Source: Flavobacteriaceae bacterium UBA980 (GTDB lineage Bacteria > Bacteroidota > Bacteroidia > Flavobacteriales > Flavobacteriaceae). Taken from it: a stretch of 18,809 nucleotides of DNA. The position numbers and the translations under genes were made by a program. The number at the start of each line of letters is the position of its first letter. Positions within the stretch are counted from its first letter, which is position 1. Location of the stretch: NCBI GenBank assembly GCA_002292265.1, contig DBBQ01000065.1, forward strand, positions 1 through 18,809, read 5' to 3'. This document shows positions 1 to 5,318 of this stretch, in pieces. Under the pieces are notes generated by a model that was not told where the DNA came from, searched no databases, and worked only from the letters and a program-made list of their open reading frames with translations.

Positions 1-48
1 TTTTAATTCTTTCAAGGGGTTTTTTAATCTTTTATTTTATTTTTTTGT

Positions 49-738
49 TTAATCTTCTGAAAGCGGAGTTTTAGGGGCTTTCCAAAGGGTGTAAAGCGAA
101 TCTAAATCGTAGGTCAAAGCGGTGGGATCCAGATCTATCAAACCATCGCCATAAGCGCGTTGCAAAATATCTTCAATTAGAAAATCTTCGTAGTTGAGTT
201 CTGGATCGTAGGTATCCTTTAGGGACAACTTAAACAGGGATGCCGTGGTTTGGTATACAAATGCGCGCCATCCATTGCGCAATTCTTTGACAAGAGTGTG
301 AGTGGTCTCGCCCGTTTGACGATGTACGAGCTTGATAAGGATTCTACCTTGAGATCGAGATAGTTTTTTTAACTCTTCTTCAAACTCTTCGTATATGAAC
401 TTTTCAACCCGCTTTACGTAAATCCGTTTACTGCGTTTACTTTTGATTTTTTCCAAGCGCATGCTCATCGTATCCAATCGATCCGAGGCCAGTTTTGCAT
501 AAGGATAAACCCGAAGGGTACGGTTTCTCAAAATCACATATTCCCGAAGGTCTTTCATGCTTTTAAAACGCAAAGGCTGAAAAAGAACTACCTCTTTAAG
601 TCGAATTCCCGATTGTGGAATGGAGTCGGTTTCAAATTGATACAACAAGTCACCCTCAAAATCTTCAGGAGCTTCAATCTGGGCAAAACAAATCCCCGAA
701 ATCAAAAGAAAAAAGATAAAAAAAGGGAGGTGCTTCAT
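49..738 (-). CDS. DUF4294 family secreted protein
   Basis: A 229-residue protein whose central region (about residues 40-190) I recognise as a DUF4294 protein, a family largely confined to Bacteroidota with no established biochemical role. The N-terminus MKHLPFFIFFLLISGICFAQ looks like a Sec signal peptide, so the mature protein is probably periplasmic or envelope-associated. The central region is rich in Lys/Arg and carries the YPYAKLA segment typical of the family. The frame can be extended upstream to a TTG at 747, but the ATG at 736-738 places the signal peptide directly at the N-terminus and is preferred. It is divergent from the M42 aminopeptidase gene; I recall this pair being neighbours in other Flavobacteriaceae, but that is from memory. 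The function is unknown. Confidence 0.8.
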   Translation of the reverse strand: MKHLPFFIFFLLISGICFAQIEAPEDFEGDLLYQFETDSIPQSGIRLKEVVLFQPLRFKSMKDLREYVILRNRTLRVYPYAKLASDRLDTMSMRLEKIKSKRSKRIYVKRVEKFIYEEFEEELKKLSRSQGRILIKLVHRQTGETTHTLVKELRNGWRAFVYQTTASLFKLSLKDTYDPELNYEDFLIEDILQRAYGDGLIDLDPTALTYDLDSLYTLWKAPKTPLSED

Positions 739-814
739 GAGGACCAATTTGCTGTTTAGAAGTTTTCCAAAAAAAGAAAAGGGATTCTGGAATTCGTTCC
801 TTTTTTTTCGATTT

Positions 815-822
815 CAAAAATA
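815..822 (-). promoter_or_regulatory. Candidate -7 box (TATTTTTG) for the DUF4294 gene
   Basis: On the minus strand this reads TATTTTTG, a match to the TAnnTTTG -7 element of Bacteroidota promoters. It lies about 76 bases upstream of the ATG at 738. No convincing TTG -33 element sits 17-23 bases upstream, and such an AT-rich motif occurs by chance, so the call is tentative. Confidence 0.3.
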
Positions 823-862
823 CAAATATTTTAGTGGTAAGGGTTTTATTGGGGAATATTCT

Positions 863-870
863 TACTTTTG
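863..870 (+). promoter_or_regulatory. Candidate -7 box (TACTTTTG) for the M42 aminopeptidase
   Basis: TACTTTTG matches the Bacteroidota TAnnTTTG consensus and ends 27 bases before the ATG at 898, giving a leader of about 20 bases. No clear -33 TTG at standard spacing is visible. It also argues against the upstream TTG start at 868, which lies inside the box. Confidence 0.4.
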
Positions 871-897
871 GTTTCTTTAATTTTAACCTCTATTTTT

Positions 898-1977
898 ATG
901 AGTATTCTCGATAAAAAAGCAATAACCTTTTTAGAAAATTATCTGAACAATGCCGCGCCTACAGGCTACGAAAGTGGCGGTCAGAAAATTTGGATGGAGT
1001 ATCTTAAACCCTATGTAGATGAATTCATTACTGATATCTATGGAACTGCAGTGGGGGTTATCAATCCGAAAGCCAAATACAAAGTGGTGATCGAGGGACA
1101 TTCTGATGAAATTTCTTGGTATGTCAATTACATTTCGGACAACGGTTTGATCTATGTAATTCGAAATGGGGGAAGCGACCACCAGATAGCACCGTCAAAA
1201 TGGGTCAATATTCATACGAAAAAAGGAATTGTCAAAGGCGTTTTTGGTTGGCCTGCTATCCATACAAGAAAAGCTGGAAAAGAAAATCCTCCTCAACTGG
1301 ATAATATTTTTATAGACATTGGTGCCAAAGACAAAAAAGAGGTTGAAAAACTCGGTGTACATGTAGGTTGTGTGATTACCTATCCCGATGAATTTCATGT
1401 GTTAAACAAGGATAAATTTGTTTGCAGAGCCATTGATAACCGTGCTGGTGGATTTATGATTGCACAAGTAGCCCGCTTGCTTTCCGAAAATAAGGTAACG
1501 CTACCGTTCGGACTTTATATTACCAACTCCGTTCAGGAGGAAGTAGGTCTACGCGGAGCAGAAATGATTACACAAACTATTAAACCCGATGTTGCCCTGG
1601 TGACTGACGTATGTCACGACACTACCACACCGATGATCAATAAAAAAACAGAAGGACATACGGAGATCGGAAAAGGACCCGTGATTTCTTATGCCCCAGC
1701 CGTTCAAAATAATTTGAGAGAACGTATAATTGAAACAGCAGAAAAGAAGAAAATTCCGTTTCAACGTTTGGCCTCTTCACGTTTTACAGGAACCGATACC
1801 GATGCCTTTGCCTACAGTAATGGCGGAGTTGCTTCGGCTTTGATTTCTCTTCCCTTACGCTATATGCACACCACGGTAGAAACCGTTCACCGCAAGGATG
1901 TTGAAAACGTCATCCAACTGATGTATGAAACTTTATTGACTATCAAAGACGGAGAGTCCTTTAGTTATTTCGATTAA
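898..1977 (+). CDS. M42 family metallo-aminopeptidase
   Basis: A 359-residue cytosolic di-metal aminopeptidase/glutamyl-aminopeptidase-like enzyme (peptidase family M42) that trims N-terminal residues from short peptides. All the expected metal and catalytic positions are visible: H68 in GHSDEI, D180 in the AIDNR motif, the Glu pair E214-E215 in QEEVGLRGA, D238 in VTDV and H324 in RYMHT. The length is normal for the family and there is no signal peptide. The frame extends upstream to a TTG at 868, but the ATG at 898 begins MSILDKKAITFLENYL, the usual M42 N-terminal helix, and the putative -7 box at 863-870 overlaps the longer start. A strong terminator follows, so the gene is probably monocistronic. 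Substrate preference cannot be read from the sequence. Confidence 0.93.
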   Translation: MSILDKKAITFLENYLNNAAPTGYESGGQKIWMEYLKPYVDEFITDIYGTAVGVINPKAKYKVVIEGHSDEISWYVNYISDNGLIYVIRNGGSDHQIAPSKWVNIHTKKGIVKGVFGWPAIHTRKAGKENPPQLDNIFIDIGAKDKKEVEKLGVHVGCVITYPDEFHVLNKDKFVCRAIDNRAGGFMIAQVARLLSENKVTLPFGLYITNSVQEEVGLRGAEMITQTIKPDVALVTDVCHDTTTPMINKKTEGHTEIGKGPVISYAPAVQNNLRERIIETAEKKKIPFQRLASSRFTGTDTDAFAYSNGGVASALISLPLRYMHTTVETVHRKDVENVIQLMYETLLTIKDGESFSYFD

Positions 1978-1980
1978 GCT

Positions 1981-2029
1981 TTACTTTATAAAGTAAAAAA
2001 GCCTGAAGGAGACTTCAGGCTTTTTTTTT
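1981..2029 (+). terminator. Intrinsic terminator of the M42 gene, preceded by a palindrome
   Basis: An 8-bp perfect stem (GCCTGAAG 2001-2008, loop GAGA, CTTCAGGC 2013-2020) is followed by nine T (2021-2029) and preceded by six A, the classic Rho-independent layout. Immediately upstream, TTACTTTATAAAGTAA (1981-1996) is a perfect 16-bp palindrome starting three bases after the stop codon, so two hairpins are stacked here. Confidence 0.93.
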
Positions 2030-2042
2030 GATCTTATTGATA

Positions 2043-2100
2043 CGGTCATTTAGACTTTGCTCAATAACCGCTTCGGACACTGAGCAAAGTTGAAGTGTCC
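2043..2100. repeat. Intergenic double-hairpin (REP-like) repeat, copy 1
   Basis: Two adjacent hairpins are joined by CTTC. The first is CGGTCATT (2043-2050) with AATAACCG (2063-2070), one mismatch, 12-base loop. The second is GGACACT (2075-2081) with AGTGTCC (2094-2100), perfect, 12-base loop. The two loops (TAGACTTTGCTC and GAGCAAAGTTGA) are near reverse complements, so the whole unit can also fold as one long cruciform. The CACTGAGCAAAGTTGAAGTG core resembles a palindromic repeat I recall as abundant between flavobacterial genes. No coding function is seen. A possible role is an end-of-transcript or nuclease-barrier structure between the convergent M42 and pyrD genes. Confidence 0.75.
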
Positions 2101-2124
2101 TTCCTCAAAAAAACAAATTGTTCA

Positions 2125-2183
2125 CGGTCATTTCGACTCCGCTCAATGACCGCTTGGGGATACTGAGCCTTAAAACAATCCCC
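2125..2183. repeat. Intergenic double-hairpin (REP-like) repeat, copy 2
   Basis: This has the same architecture as the element at 2043-2100. CGGTCATT (2125-2132) and AATGACCG (2145-2152) form a perfect 8-bp stem around TCGACTCCGCTC. After the linker CTT, GGGGAT (2156-2161) pairs with ATCCCC (2178-2183). In the second hairpin the arm sequence differs from copy 1 but pairing is kept, and the loop retains only ACTGAGC of the shared core, so structure rather than sequence appears conserved. The two copies begin 82 bases apart in the same orientation. Confidence 0.72.
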
Positions 2184-2204
2184 ATCTGACCTTCACGGAA
2201 TCGG

Positions 2205-2262
2205 CGTAAAGAAGAGGGGTGTGATCTCCGTAAAGAAGTAAAAGCTATTTGAGCGCAGCGAG
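2205..2262. repeat. Short direct repeats and a mirror-symmetric GAGCGCAGCGAG element
   Basis: CGTAAAGAAG occurs at 2205-2214 and again at 2229-2238, 24 bases apart. Downstream, GAGCGCAGCGAG (2251-2262) is mirror-symmetric in sequence. I recall similar GAGCGCAGCGAGTT strings as recurrent intergenic sequence in flavobacteria, but cannot verify this here. There is no credible coding potential; together with the two hairpin elements this accounts for most of the gene-free stretch 2031-2339. Confidence 0.35.
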
Positions 2263-2271
2263 TTCTTTTGC

Positions 2272-2310
2272 AAAAAAAAGGAGTTGATTTCAACTACGCA
2301 TCTCTACTCC
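2272..2310 (-). terminator. Probable intrinsic terminator downstream of pyrD
   Basis: Read on the minus strand, GGAGT (2310-2306) and ACTCC (2284-2280) bracket a small inner hairpin (AGTTG/CAACT, 2295-2282), followed at once by eight T (A-run 2279-2272). It lies about 30 bases past the pyrD stop codon. The stem is interrupted, so strength is uncertain. Confidence 0.5.
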
Positions 2311-2339
2311 AGGTTTTTTTAAAAAGATAAGTCTATTCC

Positions 2340-3362
2340 TCAGGCGTTTTTCTGGATCAAAGCTTTATTAATTTGCTTTACTACTCCTGGTCCCTCATAA
2401 ACAAACCCAGTATAAAGCTGTATAAGAGAGGCGCCCGCTTCGAGTTTTTCGATGGCATCTTGGGGTTTATGGACCCCTCCTACTCCAATGATCGGGAAGG
2501 CATTGTTACTCTTTTCAACTAAAAACCGAATGACTTCGGTACTTCGTTTTGTCAAGGGTCTCCCGCTTAAACCTCCTTTTTCCTCTTTGTTTTTAGACTG
2601 TAATCCCTCTCTACTCAAAGTAGTATTGGTGGCGATTACTCCGTCGATTTTAACGCTGGTTACAATCTCGATAATGTCGAGCAATTGATCGTCGCTTAAG
2701 TCTGGAGCGATTTTGAGCAATATGGGCTTTGGCTTGTCCTTTTGATCATTCAAACCTTTTAAAGTAGAGAGTAAATGGGTTAACGGCGCTTTGTCCTGAA
2801 GAGCTCTTAAGTTTGGGGTATTGGGCGAGCTGACATTCACAACAAAATAATCAACATGATCAAAGAGGGCTTCAAAACAGTAGATGTAATCGTTTACGGC
2901 TTCTTCATTTGGGGTGATTTTATTTTTTCCAATGTTTCCCCCAATCAGCACACCCTGATTCTTTTTTAGTCTTTTTACAGCAGCTTCTACCCCTTGGTTG
3001 TTAAAGCCCAGCCGATTGATGAGGCCTTCATCTTCTGGCAGACGAAACATTCTTTTTTTTGGATTTCCGTCTTGCGGTTTGGGGGTTAGCGTTCCGATTT
3101 CTATAAAGCCAAAACCAAAGTTGGACAATTCCTGAAAGAGTTTAGCATCTTTATCAAAACCGGCAGCTAGTCCTACAGGATTTGGAAACGTGAGTCCAAA
3201 AAGTTTTCGTTCTAACCCTTTGTCCTGTATTGTAAATGTAGCACGAAGCAAGTAGGATACTCCTGGGATTTTATGAGCAATTTTAATCGACTTAAAAACG
3301 GTGTGATGCACCCATTCGGGGTCGAAAAAAAAGAGCAGTGGTTTAATTATTGATTTGTACAT
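2340..3362 (-). CDS. pyrD: Dihydroorotate dehydrogenase (quinone), class 2
   Basis: This enzyme oxidises dihydroorotate to orotate in de novo pyrimidine synthesis, passing electrons through FMN to the membrane quinone pool. At 340 residues it has the class 2 length. The first 40 or so residues form the amphipathic N-terminal helices used for membrane association, followed by the FMN-binding barrel: AAGFDK (66-71), the [12 protein letters not shown] segment (90-101), RLGFNN (117-122) and [11 protein letters not shown] (176-186), in which S179 matches the catalytic serine that distinguishes class 2 from the Cys-using class 1. GVGG (293-296) and the YTGF segment are phosphate-binding. The ATG start at 3360-3362 is clear. 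It follows yajC on the same strand, but a strong terminator ends only six bases before this ATG, so its transcription is a puzzle (see findings). Confidence 0.96.
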   Translation of the reverse strand: MYKSIIKPLLFFFDPEWVHHTVFKSIKIAHKIPGVSYLLRATFTIQDKGLERKLFGLTFPNPVGLAAGFDKDAKLFQELSNFGFGFIEIGTLTPKPQDGNPKKRMFRLPEDEGLINRLGFNNQGVEAAVKRLKKNQGVLIGGNIGKNKITPNEEAVNDYIYCFEALFDHVDYFVVNVSSPNTPNLRALQDKAPLTHLLSTLKGLNDQKDKPKPILLKIAPDLSDDQLLDIIEIVTSVKIDGVIATNTTLSREGLQSKNKEEKGGLSGRPLTKRSTEVIRFLVEKSNNAFPIIGVGGVHKPQDAIEKLEAGASLIQLYTGFVYEGPGVVKQINKALIQKNA

Positions 3363-3368
3363 CTACTT

Positions 3369-3394
3369 AAAAAAAATCCCGCAAAAAGCGGGAT
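3369..3394 (-). terminator. Intrinsic terminator between yajC and pyrD
   Basis: On the minus strand a perfect 7-bp stem ATCCCGC / GCGGGAT (3394-3376, 5-base loop of T) is followed by a run of eight T (3376-3369, the first being the last stem base). It starts 10 bases after the yajC stop codon and its T-run ends six bases before the pyrD ATG. It probably ends the nusB-DUF1573-yajC transcript, or acts as an attenuator for pyrD. Confidence 0.85.
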
Positions 3395-3404
3395 CTAAAT
3401 TAGT

Positions 3405-3701
3405 TTATTTTTTTGCTGGGGGCACATTCAATTTGGAACTCATCTCCAAGGAAATTGCCGAACGCTCAATTTTTAACTTCCCTGCAAGGGTTTCAATAGT
3501 GCAGGTGTTGTCTTTGTCGTTTAGCTCCATGATTTTTGCATGAATCCCACTTTTGGTGACAATTCGGTCTCCTTTTTTCATCGAATTCATGAAATTCTTT
3601 TCCTTTTTTTGTCTGCGTTGCTGGGGCAGGATGATGAAAAAGAAAAACACCACCAACATTAACAGTAAAAAAGGGAGTTGTCCCGATAAGCCTTCTGACA
3701 T
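3405..3701 (-). CDS. yajC: Preprotein translocase accessory subunit YajC
   Basis: A 98-residue inner-membrane protein, the small subunit associated with the SecDF accessory complex of the Sec translocase. It shows the family layout: one N-terminal transmembrane helix (about residues 9-27), the cytoplasmic boundary PQQRRQKK (26-33), then the small soluble domain with KKGDRIVTKSGIHAKI (42-57). The length is normal. It lies 11 bases downstream of the DUF1573 gene on the same strand and is almost certainly in one operon with it and nusB. The ATG start at 3699-3701 is unambiguous. Confidence 0.93.
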   Translation of the reverse strand: MSEGLSGQLPFLLLMLVVFFFFIILPQQRRQKKEKNFMNSMKKGDRIVTKSGIHAKIMELNDKDNTCTIETLAGKLKIERSAISLEMSSKLNVPPAKK

Positions 3702-3712
3702 AGGTGATTCTT

Positions 3713-4219
3713 TTAGTTTTGCTGACGTGCTCTGGCTTGTGCCTCACGTTGTTGTTGTTTTACAGGGTCAGGGTTTACGTTTGCTTTGATTCGAAGCATT
3801 TCTCTCCCAGACGCTGTGTTTGCGGAAAGCGTTACTGATTTTTGTTGTACACCAGGTTTGTTACTAGAATCAAAACTTACCGTAATGGTTTGCGAATCCC
3901 CCGGTTTGATCGGTGTATTTTTGGGGTACTCAGGCACGGTGCATCCACAACTTCCTCGAGCATCGACTATAATTAAGTCCGATTTACCCGTATTGGTAAA
4001 CGAAAATTGGGTTGTCACTTTTTCACCTTCCTCAATGGTTCCAAAGTCGTGACTTATCTTGTCAAAAGTCATCGCAGGACCATCTGTTTGTACAGCAGGT
4101 GTTGCAGCTTGAGAGTTATTTACCGGATTGGCATTGGTGATTTTCTTAGCTGCAGAGTCTTGACATGCTACAAGTACAGTGAGAGAAATCGCTAAAAAAA
4201 GGCTAACTGATTTGTTCAT
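3713..4219 (-). CDS. DUF1573 domain lipoprotein
   Basis: A 168-residue protein with a type II signal peptide: hydrophobic residues 5-17 then LVAC with C19 as the likely lipidated cysteine. A DUF1573 domain spans about residues 47-148, an immunoglobulin-like beta fold widespread in Bacteroidota; its hallmarks HDFGTI (57-62), FTNTG (74-78) and GSCGCTVPEYP (89-99) are all present. The C-terminus (150-168) is a low-complexity Gln/Arg/Ala tail. The function is not established. It lies between nusB (43 bases) and yajC (11 bases) on the same strand, an order I recall as common in flavobacteria. By content it should be anchored in the envelope and would need Lnt-type lipoprotein processing, which happens to be encoded at the far end of this window. 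Confidence 0.88.
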   Translation of the reverse strand: MNKSVSLFLAISLTVLVACQDSAAKKITNANPVNNSQAATPAVQTDGPAMTFDKISHDFGTIEEGEKVTTQFSFTNTGKSDLIIVDARGSCGCTVPEYPKNTPIKPGDSQTITVSFDSSNKPGVQQKSVTLSANTASGREMLRIKANVNPDPVKQQQREAQARARQQN

Positions 4220-4262
4220 TATAATAGTTTTAATATCCTGTCAAAAGTAACAAAAAAAGTGA

Positions 4263-5207
4263 TTACAACAACCCCCTTCCTTCTTTCATCATTCGCTTTT
4301 CTGTTTGAAACTCACGAACCAATTTATCTAAAACCCCATTGACAAAATTATTACTGCTGGGTGTAGAGTAATCTTTTGCAATTTCCAAATATTCATTTAA
4401 GGTCACTTTTGTTGGTATATTAGGAAAATAGAGTAATTCGGCAATTGCTATTTTTAAAATAACTTGATCTAGCTTGGCAATTCGATCAGCGTCCCAATTG
4501 GGGGTTTTACCCTCCAATTCTTTTAGAAGTTGCTCATCTTTCGATAACGTTTTTTCTAAAAGTGAAACTCCAAAATCCAAATCTTCCAAGTTTTCAATAG
4601 GTTTTGGAAATTGTAAGGTATTTGATTGTTTTGGGTCGAGTTGTTTTAACATTTTCATCATGAAGGTATTGACAACTGGAAGGTCATCGATCCAGGTCAA
4701 CTGGTGGTCTTCGAGATAACTATACAAGTACGACGAGGGTGCGATAATTTCTTTAAAACATTTCATAACCCACTTTAAATCCTCCTTTGGTGTGGGTTCT
4801 TTGGTCTCAAAATAGGATCGGAAAGCATCGGCGGAGGTAATTTCTTTTAAAAGCTCTTTAAGAAAAGTAAACTCCAAATCCCAGCGGATAAATTTTTTGT
4901 TTTTTAGGTGTTGTTCTAGCTGTGGATGTTGGTCAATAAAGAGTAGGACTTTATTTTTAGATAAATACGTCAGCTTTTGAAAATTTTCATCGCGATTTAT
5001 CTGATGTTTTTCATAGGCCGTGAGTTGTTCCTCTGTGAAGTTCTTTAACGCCTTTAAAAGAGCTAACAACAAGAGATATAGATTAAAAGATTGGGCTACA
5101 CTCTCCTTAAAAAAAACAGTTTCATCATCTAACTTTTTTTCTTCACCTAGGGAAAAGGAATAAACAGACTGCATTACTTTGATGCGTATGTGTCGGCGTG
5201 TGAGCAT
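4263..5207 (-). CDS. nusB: Transcription antitermination factor NusB (enlarged form)
   Basis: NusB binds boxA RNA with NusE (ribosomal protein S10) and supports processive rRNA transcription. Here the NusB signature is split. The N-terminal helix MLTRRHIRIKVMQSVYSFSL matches the start of NusB, and residues 238-300 match the C-terminal half (DADRIAKLDQVILKIAIAELLYF, the KVTLNEYLEIAK helix and NNFVNGVLDKL). Between them lie roughly 190 mostly helical residues, giving 314 residues against about 140 in E. coli NusB. I believe this enlarged form is usual in Bacteroidota. It is the first gene of the minus-strand nusB-DUF1573-yajC group and is divergent from the ABC exporter gene across a 111-base spacer. 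The ATG start at 5205-5207 fits the family N-terminus. Confidence 0.92.
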   Translation of the reverse strand: MLTRRHIRIKVMQSVYSFSLGEEKKLDDETVFFKESVAQSFNLYLLLLALLKALKNFTEEQLTAYEKHQINRDENFQKLTYLSKNKVLLFIDQHPQLEQHLKNKKFIRWDLEFTFLKELLKEITSADAFRSYFETKEPTPKEDLKWVMKCFKEIIAPSSYLYSYLEDHQLTWIDDLPVVNTFMMKMLKQLDPKQSNTLQFPKPIENLEDLDFGVSLLEKTLSKDEQLLKELEGKTPNWDADRIAKLDQVILKIAIAELLYFPNIPTKVTLNEYLEIAKDYSTPSSNNFVNGVLDKLVREFQTEKRMMKEGRGLL

Positions 5208-5302
5208 GTAAGAGAACTTTTGAGTTGTAAAATTAAATCAATAAAATCAATAGACATTGTAAACTGCTAAAAAGTTTTCTGCTATTTGCAAGGGCATTTG
5301 TG

Positions 5303-5310
5303 TACCTTTG
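5303..5310 (+). promoter_or_regulatory. Candidate -7 box (TACCTTTG) for the ABC exporter gene
   Basis: TACCTTTG matches TAnnTTTG exactly and ends eight bases before the ATG at 5319, so the transcript would be leaderless or nearly so. A TTTG at 5285-5288 is the nearest -33-like sequence, but its 14-base spacing is short. This placement also argues against the longer TTG start at 5286. Confidence 0.42.
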
Positions 5311-5318
5311 GACAAGCT

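Noticed and set aside
791..811. GGAA-TTCG-TTCC hairpin followed by eight T in the DUF4294/M42 spacer
   Set aside because: It resembles a plus-strand terminator, but nothing upstream on that strand would need one, and the stem is only four bp. It is more likely chance in AT-rich DNA.
2205..2238. Two CGTAAAGAAG copies as the start of a CRISPR or iteron array
   Set aside because: Only two short copies exist, with no further units, no cas genes and no replication-initiator gene nearby.
2105..2293. A 62-codon open frame on the minus strand in the gene-free region
   Set aside because: It runs through the double-hairpin repeat and has an Arg/Ser-rich, low-complexity translation typical of such repeats read by chance. 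No homology is recognisable and it is too short.
3705..3760. Possible frameshift or truncation at the C-terminal Gln/Arg tail of the DUF1573 protein
   Set aside because: The tail is low-complexity but in frame, ends 11 bases before yajC, and the DUF1573 domain is complete before it.
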